29,414 nucleotides of DNA, taken from NCBI RefSeq assembly GCF_000350225.1, contig NW_005179124.1, positions 120,125-149,538 of the forward strand, written 5' to 3'. This stretch comes from Chondrus crispus (Eukaryota > Rhodophyta > Florideophyceae > Gigartinales > Gigartinaceae). Made by a program: the position numbers and the translations under genes. Shown here in pieces: positions 1 to 8,745 of this stretch. Numbering within the stretch: the stretch's first letter is position 1; every line of letters starts with the position of its first letter. A model generated the notes under the pieces. The model saw only the letters and a list, made by a program, of their open reading frames with translations, had not been told where the DNA came from and searched no databases.

Positions 1-648
1 ATTGGCGTTCCAAAATAGTGCAGACCGCACTATTTGCAGTATTCGGGTGTACTAAGTTCTTTGAAACCAGCTAGTTCCTGCTCCACCCGAGAAGCCCAAG
101 TGGGGCGGCGTGTTTTGAATACGATAGATTTGTCTTTTCAAACATCCTCAGAAAGTAATGAACCCCATGTACGCTGCCAAGCGCTTCTCCCCTTGTTGTT
201 GTCAGGTGAGATGGAGGAACAGCAGCGGTGGGGGGAGGTAATGTGAGGAGCAAGGATCAGGGATGGTGGGATGGTGGGATGCATGTTGTGGACTAGGGGA
301 TTTAGGGGGTTGACGTCTGCTACAGATCTTCGAAGTACTGTAAAGTTACTTGTGAAGCATACGCTGTGTTTCTGTACGGTCGATGACAGCCGTGATTGGT
401 CAGTTACTATCCTTTGCAACTAGTCGACCAACCAAATAGCATATCAGCCATATTAAGAAAACGGTCGGCAATCGGCAATTGGTCGGTGAACCAGTTTGCA
501 ATCGACCAGATATTATTCCATGCAGATAGATACAAATTAATCGTGCAAAATATCCTGAACCATTAGCCAACCAATCGCTTTTACACCAACCAATCATCCG
601 CCAATAAATGTCCAGCACCCACCATTACTGGACCACCAGATCTGCTAG
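1..648. other. Non-coding flank left of the Gypsy remnant
   Basis: No gene recognised. A small hairpin lies at 13-35 (9-nt arms, 5-nt loop). Between about 425 and 590 the motif CCAACCAATC and close variants recur, which looks like a degenerate short repeat. The ORFs here are short, overlap on both strands and match nothing I know. Confidence 0.5.
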
Positions 649-1962
649 GGCACAGTGCGCGAGGATTTCTTTTGGGAATCCCAGAAGAAGGACGTGGCAC
701 AGTTTTTAAACAGCTTTACTCACTGTTTGGCTACCCGTGCTGGAGAGCGCATCCCGAGGCTACTCGCTTCCGCTCTTCAGACGGAACGGCCGAACGTGGT
801 GCAGCACATGGAATACTTGTTCATCGGCGCCAGCAGTACTGAACAGAAGTACGTGCTGCTGATTCGGGCCGATCTGTCGGGATATGTGTGTTTGCGGCCG
901 AAAACAGACGCCCCAAACGAAGCCGCCGGGAAGGCACTCACGATGTGGATTGGGGTGTTTGGCGGATTGGAGTGGTTGGTTTGAGATCAAGGGAGCCCTT
1001 TTAAGAATAAGCTCTTGGATGAGCTGACCGGCGAGTTTCATGCAGCTCATCATTTTAAAACGGCATACTCGCCGTGAGCTAATGGAAGTGTCGAGCAGAT
1101 CTGACGCTAGGTCCTCCGGGCGTGCAAGGCATTGCTTTCGGAGTGGCGCTTGGCTCCTCAAGATTGGCCAGCGGTGACTGAGTACATTCAAAGTGTGCTG
1201 AATCAGGCGCCGCTGCGCCGCCTGGGCGTGCGCAACAAGAACAACCCCGCAGTGTACCGCACGCCATTGCAGGCGTTCACCGGTATGAAGCCTTTGAAGC
1301 CCCTGATGCGTGGGCTCCCACTCGACAAGTACAAGCAAGCCCGCACTGAGGACGAAGTGCAGGTTCAACAGCTCATCTCCTTGGAAACGATGCAATCAGC
1401 ATTGGCCGACGTCCACCGTAGTGTGGCCGAACGCTCTACTAAGAATAGGCAGCGCCAGGTAGACTGGCACAACCTAAAAACAAACTTCAAGGCGGCTCGG
1501 TTTTGCATTGGAGATTTCGTTTAAGTTCGCCAGGCGCAACGCAAGGGACACAAGTTGCCTGTCTGGGGGCTGGGCCCGCGCCGCATCCGCCGGGCCATTT
1601 CCAGGGTCGTTTTTTAGGTCGAAAGACTGCTGGAAGGAAAGCGCGAGACGGTACATGCACACAGGTTGCTACTGAATAGGGCTGATATGGATGGCGTCGA
1701 GGTCAAACCTGCTCAGCTATGGCACGCACAGCACACTGAGGCCAGATACGAGAGCGCCAAGGAGGTAAGGGACATTCGAAACGCAAGCGGCGACATCGAG
1801 CCGCAAATTGAGTGGGATGGACTACTTCACACCGTCAACTTGACCCAGGAGCCGTTGCAACACGTTGCAGAGGACCTAACTGCAATGCTACAGGATTTCT
1901 TGCACACCCCGAACATGCCGGATCTGAAGAAGCTTGCCCTTCGTATTTGCTCCATGAAATGA
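649..1962 (+). pseudogene. Gypsy integrase plus chromodomain, one frame with six stops
   Basis: Integrase inserts retroelement cDNA into the host genome and the chromodomain usually guides it to modified chromatin. The whole stretch reads in one frame, interrupted only by stops at 982, 1075, 1102, 1108, 1522 and 1615; no indel is needed. The end of the H2C2 region survives as HCLATR, with the first Cys apparently replaced by Phe. The first catalytic Asp position reads Glu (811-813, context QHMEYL). The second Asp is in DQG (985-987), just after a stop. The catalytic Glu is in NGSVEQ (1093-1095). Conserved C-terminal text includes LLSEWRLAPQDWPAV and PLQAFTG. The chromodomain runs from about 1690 to 1900, with HTEARYE, EWDGL and the terminal DFLHTP. 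The resemblance to oomycete-type Gypsy elements is from family memory. Confidence 0.85.
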
Positions 1963-2146
1963 ACTGGAATTAACGTGCTCGTTCATGGGTCTCTGTAACG
2001 CCCTGCTCAGCGCAGATCGGTAGGAGCTATATCTCGGGGCTTTTGAGACACATCAGTCTGTGAGCGAGCGCGAGCGCAGTTGGTCGCGGTAGGGGGCAGA
2101 CCCGTGGTGCCCAAGTGAGAGGATTGACCACGAAAGCAGCGGATGC
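1963..2146 (+). other. Gypsy 3' untranslated stretch before the LTR
   Basis: This lies between the pol stop and the LTR start. It ends in a purine-rich run (about 2130-2145, GAAAGCAGCGGATG) at the place where a polypurine tract for plus-strand priming would sit. No ORF of interest. Confidence 0.4.
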
Positions 2147-2561
2147 TGTAATGGAATGAAGGTGGCCTCGAGGGGAGCGCGATTCCGTGGTGGTCTCTCG
2201 CTTAGCAAAGGAAACAGCCCAATAGCGCTGTTCCAAGTACCTAGGTTTTCACAGATTGTACCTTTTATTTGCCACTCTTTGGCTCGGCCGAGGGCTACAC
2301 GCGGAGCTATGACGTGCGAGGCCAAAAGGGCGAGGTGCACGAGCTGGCGTGCCTGGCTCTGAAGGGTGCCAGAGGCTCCGTTACCGGGCCGGAGCGGAGA
2401 AGGATAAAAGACCAAGAGAGCAGGAGGATGGGAATAAAAAAGGCAGCGCACTCAGAGGAGACCTCTGCGGTGTGACTATGCCGTGGGTGCGAGTCTTCGG
2501 CAGGTCCTTTGTTTCCCTTTCCCTTCGCGCCGCCCCAGGGACTTGCCCGCGGGTCGTTACA
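2147..2561 (+). repeat. Probable Gypsy 3' LTR
   Basis: The 415-bp block begins TGTAATGG and ends GTCGTTACA, giving the inverted terminal pentamers TGTAA/TTACA expected of an LTR. It follows the pol stop at the right distance. A TATA-like GATAAAAG is at 2403-2410 and an AATAAA polyadenylation-like hexamer at 2433-2438. The upstream copy is missing, so the boundaries rest on the terminal repeats alone. ORFs crossing it match no known protein. Confidence 0.55.
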
Positions 2562-2953
2562 GTTGCAAGGGATTTGAGAATGAGCATAACGGCGTCACAG
2601 TGGAGCCATTACTTGGCAGACATGGATTCTACACGATAAATAAGACGCACCCTCTTGCTCGGAGGGGGCCGCATTGTTTCCACACAAAGCAATGCTAACC
2701 ATGTCCAACAGACCCGCCGCAAGATCATAAGCACGCATCTGCGATGATGATACCGTGCCCGTTCCCAAAACGGGTATCATATTGTACCAGTGCATTTGCA
2801 CATGGGTAATCCCGAAGATGTACTTGAACTGCCCTGGTCAAGTTGCGTCAGAGAACTACCGTCGTCGTCGTGGAATGTATTATCTTTTCCTTCGCTTTTT
2901 GTCTATTCCTACAGTATGCCAGCGGTCGTCGAGCTCATTGCCGTCGGACGGCA
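2562..2953. other. Spacer between Gypsy LTR and MULE
   Basis: No gene recognised. An imperfect hairpin at about 2747-2781 pairs ATGATACC with GGTATCAT. One TACAGTA heptamer lies at 2910-2916. Confidence 0.4.
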
Positions 2954-2996
2954 CTATACTGTAGAATAGGGGGACTCCCCGTATTCTACAGTGTAG
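2954..2996. repeat. Near-perfect micro-palindrome, 21-nt arms
   Basis: Arms 2954-2974 and 2976-2996 are reverse complements at 19 of 21 positions, separated by a single C. The arms contain TACTGTAGAATA. It lies immediately left of the presumed MULE end and has the same architecture (spacer of 1-3 nt) as palindromes elsewhere in the window. Confidence 0.85.
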
Positions 2997-3054
2997 CGTG
3001 GACAGTACACTAGTGATTGATTGCGTCCACTCAACGCTCCCCGGGCTCAGCTAC

Positions 3055-3148
3055 AACAGCCCGGGCCATGCTACAACTTTGAATAGCCCGTGACCACCCG
3101 GAACAGCCCGGGCCATACTAGAACTTAAAATAGCCCCTGACCACACGG
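3055..3148. repeat. 47-bp tandem repeat, two copies, in MULE left end
   Basis: Copies 3055-3101 and 3102-3148 share AACAGCCCGGGCCAT, then a divergent middle, then AATAGCCC and TGACCAC. Subterminal repeats of this kind are common in MULEs and may bind transposase; that role is inferred. Confidence 0.7.
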
Positions 3149-3287
3149 CCTATTCGTAGTCTGACATTAAGCTTTAAGTAGCCCGGGCGGCTGTTGCCCA
3201 TATATGAGCCCTTTCACCAATAATTCTTTGAGGTACTGAAAATTTCATAGTAAGGCCCAAGTCCGGCACAAGATACAGATTGAAAAC

Positions 3288-3704
3288 TTGGGCATCTCAA
3301 AGGCGTGCAAATTGATACGTATTCCCGGTAAATCAAGACGCCGTCCAGATCCGAACAATAGCCGATTCTCATCTAGGCTGAAAAACACCTACAACATGTT
3401 CCCTTCAAGGTCTTCATCCTCATCCAAATTCCTTCTGCCGGATGCTACAGAGGCCATGAAACCAAACCTGTCTCGAGCACACATCTCTGGTGTTACTCAT
3501 GAAAAGAAGAGAAAAAGTACCGATACATCCTCATCAATCCGACCTGTCCCAACCCCGCCCCTCTCACCAGGCCAGAAACTGGACCGAAGTGAAAACTCTT
3601 CTACTCAAGACTTCGACCTTACAGACTTGAAAACGTTTACTGAGAAGATCGAGAAAGAAAAATGGGGGGGCATGATCACAATAGGCAAGAAGAGTTACGT
3701 TTGA
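3288..3704 (+). pseudogene. MULE N-terminal Ser/Lys-rich segment
   Basis: An open stretch of 138 codons, rich in Ser, Pro and Lys, with a basic cluster (about residues 13-20) and HEKKRKS that could act as a nuclear localisation signal. It ends in KWGGMITIGKKSYV at a stop just before the zinc-finger segment. No catalytic domain is visible. Position and composition suit the disordered N-terminus of the MULE protein, but no specific homology is recognised. Confidence 0.45.
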
Positions 3705-3776
3705 ATTCTAAGAGTTCCTCCGCATTCAGAGACGTGTGTTTTACACCCTGCCATCATAATCATTCATAATTCAAGA

Positions 3777-4067
3777 GTGCTACGTGACCTCTGTGAGTTG
3801 CCCAATTGCCTCATGGGCATGAAATCAAAGTGGACATGCAAGATAAAGGATTATGGAAGACTACTAGCACACTGTTCTCCAGCCGGGCATGCCTGTAAGA
3901 GGAAGGGAAAAGGAATTCGGATACGCCAATCGCAAAACGTAGTCTGTACTGCTGAAGTCTGTACAGTTGCCATCCGATCTTTTTTCGAATCTGATGATGG
4001 AGAAGAAAGTGAAGTATACACCAAACTTCTCGATCTTTCAAAGGTTTGTATCATTGACACCAATTAA
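3777..4067 (+). pseudogene. C2H2-like zinc finger segment of MULE transposase
   Basis: A cysteine/histidine pattern C-x4-C-x20-H-x5-H occupies residues 6-38 (CELPNC to SPAGHAC). FAR1/WRKY-GCM1-like or FLYWCH-like fingers occupy the same place ahead of the core in many MULE transposases and bind the element ends. The segment is followed by a basic KRKGKGIRIR run. It is in the same frame as the upstream Ser-rich segment, and a frame change is needed to reach the next coding piece (3967-4305). Confidence 0.5.
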
Positions 4068-4305
4068 ACCGCTAACCAGAAATTTTGCATCCTCAAAACT
4101 GTCACCGTGGGGCACAAAGAGCATACACAATCAGCCACAGAGGATAAAAACTCTACTTGAGTCGCAGTGCCGATGTTTTGGTAAACGACTCGATACGATC
4201 CAGTTTGGAACTTTCGTTTCGTATAAGTGCACGAAGAAGGGTTTTTTTGCTGAAAGCATCTCGGTTTATGAAGGATATGCATCCAAATGTGATCATTTCG
4301 TATGA
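3967..4305 (+). pseudogene. MULE linker between zinc finger and transposase core
   Basis: A 112-codon open stretch overlapping the end of the previous piece in another frame. It contains GKRLDTIQFGTFVSYKCTKKGF and has no recognisable motif. It lies where MULE proteins carry a helical linker ahead of the catalytic domain. Included because it keeps the coding tract continuous; it could in part be a chance ORF. Confidence 0.3.
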
Positions 4306-4408
4306 AACATTGAAAAATAGTGTTTAGAGCATGATGGAAAGCGACAGGGATGCAGCCAATTTTGTTCATTATCTAAAATGCTGAGAAGCTGCTGGAAGAC
4401 TTGACTTT

Positions 4409-5454
4409 GTGCATGTACACACCGACGATAAAACAGGTATTCTCAAAGCAGTAATGTGGTCCTTTAAAGGTTCTTGTGATATAGTCAAACGCTGTAGACA
4501 AATAGCATTTTGCGACTCCACACACCACTTCACGAAGTATGCCAACAAACTTACATCTATTACCCTGATAGACTCTGAGGGATCTACAAGTACAGTGCTA
4601 CTACGTTTACATCTTCATGGAAATGTGGATTCATTTAAAAGGATTTTGGCATGGTGGAATGAAGCCTTCGGATGTAAATTCCCTCGTGTTATTCTCACAG
4701 ATGGTGACGAAGGAATTTTCGCACCTATCGAATCAATCTCCTCTAGCTGTGAGGTGGTTCATTTGTTGTGTGCTTTTCATTTATTCGATCAAAACGTGAA
4801 AAAGGGATTTCAGCACGTTATCACAGCAAAAACCGCCACGAAGGAATTTTCGCAGCTATAGCATCAATCCGCTATGGGTATTAGGTGGTTAATTTGTTGT
4901 GTAATTTTCACTTATTCGATCAGAACGTAGGAAACAGAGTTCAGCACGTCATAACAGCAAAGACGAGAGCATCGGCGTGGGGACTGCTATGGGAATCTTT
5001 GAGCATATGCCGTCAAGCTCCAACTGAAGCGATCCTCAAGAACTTATAGAAACACCTTACAAAAGATTGGTTTCAAAACGCAAAGGCACATTCAACAACC
5101 AAAAAATACATGAGGGATCAAATCTGGCGACAAAGACGACAATGGACTGTACCATATTTCACTGATGCTTTTGCAGTGGGTACATCCACGACTGCACGAT
5201 CGGCAAGCTGTAATAGCCTTCTGAAATGTTGTAAAGGCTCCGAAACCTTACAGGACCTCTTCAAATCAATCGATAACATGTTCCAAAGAGAAACACGAAA
5301 GGAGGAGGAAGGAAAAATCGACGCTTCCAAGTTTCGCCGCTGTTCAAGTCGTCCATTTTCTCAGGTTCGAAGAAGATGTTGTCGACGATTGCAGACCTTG
5401 GATTTTCTTGTTTTGCATGTAAAGAGTTGGTTAAGGAAATGGAAGCTGCTGTAA
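4409..5454 (+). pseudogene. MULE transposase catalytic core, split by a duplication
   Basis: DDE-type transposase remnant that would have cut and joined element ends. The first Asp is in IAFCDSTHHFTKY (residue 36, about 4514-4516). The second is in VILTDGDEG (residue 98). The MULE hallmark C-x2-H follows in LLCAFHLFDQNVKK (Cys121, His124). After 4839 a second, diverged copy of the C-x2-H block starts in another frame. That frame leads without indel, through two stops (TAG about 4882, TAG about 5047), into the C-terminal part (5110-5454), which has GTSTTARSASCNSLLK, the MULE equivalent of G-x-x-TT-x-x-x-E-x-x-N. The third acidic residue is probably in the copy-2 side text LLWESL. The identification is strong, but activity is lost. 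Confidence 0.8.
4709..4972 (+). repeat. 131-bp tandem duplication inside the transposase
   Basis: GAAGGAATTTTCGCA starts at 4709 and again at 4840, and the two ~131-bp units stay alignable to about 4965 with roughly one difference in five. The period is not a multiple of three. Copy 1 is in frame with the upstream half of the transposase and copy 2 with the downstream half. Both copies encode the C-x2-H block. Confidence 0.85.
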
Positions 5455-6056
5455 GACTAGGTGTGATGAGATGTGACATTCAGTTGAATGACGAAGTTAA
5501 TTCTCAAGAGGATTCAGCACTCGAATGTGTATTAGAGCTTCAATTTAAGTTGAAGTATACGGACAGCGACTGCTCGGAAGAGTTACCTACGACAAGAGCG
5601 ACAATTCGATTGTTGGACCAGCCGGCTCAGTTTTGTGAAGATTTAATTCAATATGAATGTTTCTACCATAAAAGAATGCTACTAGTAGTAGCATTACAGG
5701 GTAGTACCCTTTCTTCATGCCATTGCTATCTGCATACATATCGACAAGGTGAAAACGAGGCGTTTCTAGATTAAACATATAAACTGGGACATCCTACAAC
5801 TCTCGACTTCATTTGTACAACAGTGGTACATAAACGATGGATTTCGCGTTTTCATGAGATTTGGAGCAATGGAGCATCGAGGCAAGTTAGTTCGACCTTT
5901 CAGAGGAGAAGCACAGATTCTCCGGAACATGGCGAAAATGTACAAATAGAAGAGGGGTATGCAAAATTGACGGAATGGATGGGTACTCGAACTACTGCTG
6001 TGATAAGGAAAGCTGGGCCCTCAAAGCCAATTCCCTTTAAAGGGCATCGACTTTGA
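5376..6056 (+). pseudogene. MULE C-terminal region with SWIM-like remnant
   Basis: The piece continues the transposase C-terminus in another frame. SSCHCYLHTYRQG (about 5700-5750) fits the first half of a SWIM zinc finger (C-x-C...), which normally ends C-x-H and follows the MULE core. The expected second half is lost at the stop near 5772. After that, VVHKRWISRFHEIW (from about 5820) fits the Arg-Trp text that follows SWIM in MULE proteins. An inverted repeat lies in the 3' part. Confidence 0.5.
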
Positions 6057-6061
6057 GGGCC
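6016..6061. repeat. Imperfect nested hairpin in MULE
   Basis: GGCCCTCAAAG (6016-6026) pairs with CTTTGAGGGCC (6051-6061), and the interior contains the 12-bp palindrome CCCTTTAAAGGG (6033-6044). An outer pairing AAAGC..TGGG / CCCAGCGCTTT may extend the stem. Confidence 0.7.
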
Positions 6062-6081
6062 GAGGGAGATTTCCCAGCGCT

Positions 6082-7080
6082 TTGACTCGTCTGACTCGCA
6101 GAGTGGCTAATGCGAAACTAGTAAGAATTATGAAAGATCCCTCTGAGAATCTAGGTGAGGACGAAAGCTCCCTTGTCATGGCAGAAATTCTGTACAACGT
6201 AACGGGCACTTTGTCCAAAAATCTAGTGTCAAGACGCATCAATTGTATCGAGAGTGAAACCTGAAACTTGTCCGGAACGCTTCTTCAGATCATGGAAACA
6301 TCTACGAAATGTACTTTTGGAAAGCATAGAGACGCTAATCCAAACATAGATACGCGATTCCTCCTAAAAGAAAATCGATCAGGATATGGCATTGAATCAA
6401 ACAATTATGTCAACATTTTCAAGATTTATAGAATCCGAAGTAATTCATTCAAACCTTCAGATATAGGGTTAAGATCAATTGAATTTATTAATAAGGATGT
6501 TAATATTGAAAAAGACACTATCAGTTGTTCCGACGGAATCAACATCACCTCTCACGACGCTCTCGAAGTGAAGCACAGTTCTGGTCCTAAAAAGTGGATA
6601 AAACCGCCGCTACGTTCCAGTCATCGGAGTAGAATAACTGCTGCAGCTCACAAATCATGATTGAATAGAGAGATAAGGAAAGGGCACCGAGAAGAGTTCC
6701 AGATCCTTTCAACGGAAAGGATGGAATTCAGATACCGTTGCCGAAGAAACCAATCAGGGGTGGTTTTGCTTGTCCAGAATTCAAAGATACAAATATTCAA
6801 AACAACCCTGAGATTTTTCGTCAGCACTACTACACAAAACACGATTTCAGTGGAAAGAAGCAACTATCAATTGCAGAAATGGTATCAGCTGCACAAATGT
6901 TCACGGCAAGCTCAAAATCATCTTAAAAAGTCAAAGAAAGAAAGAGAACTGCAGAAGAAATCAACTGCATATCGAACAATAAGAAGATGTGGCTGTACAG
7001 CCCTTCTGGGGATGCTCGTAGTTCAAGTACAGTATCATCACCGCCCTCACCGGAACCTTCGGATGTTTCAGTGGTTTTAG
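6082..7080 (+). pseudogene. MULE central coding spacer, uncharacterised
   Basis: A run of open stretches on the + strand (6082-6264, 6268-6660, 6661-7080, and 6738-6926 in another frame) bridges the SWIM region and the Tudor-like module. The 6738 piece has GGFACPEF followed by FRQHYYTKH, the C and paired H of a possible degenerate C2H2 finger whose second Cys is missing. The rest is Asn/Ser/Lys-rich with no recognised domain. It is supported mainly by lying between two identifiable parts on the same strand. Confidence 0.35.
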
Positions 7081-7132
7081 AGAGAGAAATAATTGCGGTT
7101 GGTGTAGAATGTGATCAACTAAACGAGGATTC

Positions 7133-7465
7133 TTGTTTAGAAATGTTATTCAAAATTTGAACGTCAATGCTCTGAAAAACGGATGTGGCATCAGTATATT
7201 TTGGAAACAGGATTTTAGTTGGTACACAGGAACTGTTGACAGGAAAGAAGAATCTGGCGAAAACATGTCAATTGCTCTTCTGTACGATGACAGAGTAGCA
7301 GAGAGAATAGAATATACCGCGAAGCATAAATAGAGAATGCTCATTGAGCAAGAGCCATCCCCGGGGGTTTCAATTGACCTCAATCTGAACCAAAGAGAAG
7401 ATGCGCTCAAAACCTTTAATACAAGAAAGGCTTCTTAAAGGAAGTCCCCTAAGGTTGAGAGTCTA
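7133..7465 (+). pseudogene. Tudor-like module of the MULE protein
   Basis: GISIFWKQDFSWYTGTV (about residues 19-35) followed by IALLYDDRVAERIEY (about 47-61) has the spacing and aromatic/acidic pattern of a small Tudor-like barrel of the type [V/I]-x-[V/I]-x-W-x-x-D-x-x-[WF]-[YF]-x-G-x-[V/I] ... YDDG-x-x-E. Such modules bind methylated tails or nucleic acid and occur in chromatin proteins such as PDS5. It is in the same frame as the protease domain that follows, separated only by stops at 7331 and about 7436. The function in the transposon is inferred. Confidence 0.55.
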
Positions 7466-8143
7466 GTGGGAAACGAATACATCAAAATTTCACTACAAGA
7501 ATTTTTAACGTTGCAGAAGGATAACTGGATTAAAGATGAGGTCATTCATCCTTTGATAACAAATTTGTTACAAAAAACTGACCATAATACAAATCAACGA
7601 TCCGTTTATGTTTCCTCTAAAGAAATTGTTTTTGCAAGTTCAGACGATAGAAGTCGGCTGATTGTTCGCCGAGAGTGGTTGCCAGGCGTTGAACTTCATG
7701 AAGTGGACCAGATACTATAGCCTCGGCACATTTTCAATGCTGATCACTGGTAGTTATGCGTTGCATATCCGTGCAACAAGGAGTTTGTTGTCGTTGACCC
7801 TTATCATCCTCTTCATGGCAAGATATCTAGAAATATCTTGAGAACAGTGACCACAGGGCTAATTCATTTGTCAAGTTCCTACGACGGAAAGTGCGGAGAA
7901 AGAAGCGAGTGAAGGAAGTTCGCTCCGATGAGTTTAGCAAACCATTTCAGTCTTCTGGTTCAACCACACAGCAACGGCAGCGACTGTGGTGTTTTGTCTG
8001 CGTATACATATGGATAATACTTACAGGACTTCCGTTCAACCTCTACAATACTGAAAAGAATAGTAGTTCCAAGGCTATTATTTAGAAAAGAAAACTATGC
8101 GTTCTATCAGGACGCTAATAGCAGCGTACCATCTCAAGTATAG
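7466..8143 (+). pseudogene. ULP1-like (C48) cysteine protease domain of the MULE
   Basis: ULP1/SENP proteases cleave SUMO from proteins. The diagnostic pieces occur in order in one frame. DNWIKDEVI (Trp at 7526-7528) matches the W-[LI]-x-DE-V-I entry motif. NADHW holds the catalytic His (7745-7747). FVVVDP holds the catalytic Asp (7796-7798). QPHSNGSDCGV holds the oxyanion Gln (7961-7963) and nucleophile Cys (7985-7987). The domain would end at the stop 8141-8143. In-frame stops at 7718, 7751, 7910 and 8015 inactivate it, but no frameshift is present, so the residues were probably under selection until recently relative to the rest. Being in frame with the Tudor-like module suggests one polypeptide. 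Confidence 0.8.
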
Positions 8144-8671
8144 AAAGGTCTGCAAACTCAAAATGGCCATACAGTCCCCATTGCGCAGGCGGTATTGTGG
8201 GAGCTCTAGGTACCAAACTTTTGGAGGGCTCTCAACTCAATTGAGTTCATAGGCCTTGAAAAAGGGTCTCAATCTCAAGATGAGCGCACAGTACTTGTAG
8301 GCACACAGGTGTCAGCCCACAGTGGGCTCTGTCCAAGCTGGGCTATTTCGAAATTTTCAAGAATTCAGTGTACTGTTGCAAGCATCACTTTATTGTCATA
8401 TATTGAGATTTGTAGTCAAAGAACGGTGAATGCCGTCGTACTTTACTTAAAACCATGGAGGACCCGCTTTTGAGACACAAAGAAATTTTTGTTTACAGTG
8501 ATGGCAGAATGTACGAAGTGGATTTTATCCTTTCATTTCATTGTGAGAGGGTTAATATCTCGCAAAAACACTAATTGCGTGGCGTAAGGTGCGTATTTTG
8601 GCTTACTCGCGAATTTGGCCCTCCAATGAAATTATTGTTATGATAGCACTTACTCGAAACAAAACATTCTC
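8144..8671. other. MULE right end and flank
   Basis: No gene. About 8160-8376 is probably the MULE right terminal region: AGCTGGGCTATTTCGAAATT at 8334-8353 mirrors AATAGCCC motifs of the left end. The stretch contains CTCAACTCAATTGAGTT (8231-8247), a small palindrome. From 8377 to 8671 nothing recognisable is seen, though it may be the body of the SINE-like element whose tRNA-like head follows on the minus strand. Confidence 0.4.
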
Positions 8672-8745
8672 GCAGCCGTTCGGGATTCGAACCCGAGGTT
8701 ATTAACAAAACAAGGCCGCACTAACAACTAAAACCACTCGGCTTC
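8672..8745 (-). repeat. tRNA-like sequence, probable SINE head
   Basis: On the minus strand an A-box-like AAGCCGAGTGGT (8733-8744, 10 of 12 to TRGCNNAGYNGG) precedes a perfect B box GGTTCGAATCC (8683-8693). The T arm folds perfectly (TCGGG-TTCGAAT-CCCGA). The acceptor stem does not pair and the anticodon stem is poor, with TTGTT-type loop text. It is therefore not a working tRNA; a tRNA-derived SINE or pseudo-tRNA with an internal Pol III promoter fits best. The element's 3' end is not identifiable. Confidence 0.6.

Larger units (their letters stand above)
649..2561 (+). mobile_element. 5'-truncated Ty3/Gypsy retrotransposon remnant with 3' LTR
   Basis: The fragment holds the 3' part of a Gypsy pol (end of the zinc-binding region, integrase core, chromodomain), a short untranslated stretch and a probable 3' LTR. 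Gag, protease, reverse transcriptase and the 5' LTR are absent, so the element was truncated before or at about position 649. The order integrase-chromodomain-LTR is that of chromodomain-bearing Ty3/Gypsy elements. Six in-frame stops make it non-functional. There is no 5' LTR to compare, so insertion age cannot be estimated here. Confidence 0.8.
3001..8376 (+). mobile_element. Degenerate Mutator-like element (MULE) with ULP1-like domain
   Basis: Coding remnants in order are: an N-terminal Ser-rich segment, a C2H2-like finger, a MULE transposase core, a SWIM-like remnant, an uncharacterised spacer, a Tudor-like module and a ULP1-like protease domain. They point to one large transposon carrying a ~4.9-kb coding region, or two adjacent genes. 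The ends are uncertain. ACAGTACACT at 3002-3011 is matched in reverse complement by 8367-8376, and AATAGCCC motifs inside the left end recur in reverse complement near 8339-8346. No clean terminal inverted repeat or target duplication could be seen. Many stops and frameshifts show that it is dead. MULEs carrying ULP1-like proteases are known from plants (Kaonashi/KI-MULEs). Confidence 0.7.

Noticed and set aside
8672..8745. Functional tRNA gene
   Set aside because: The T arm and B box are good, but the acceptor stem does not pair and the anticodon stem is poor.
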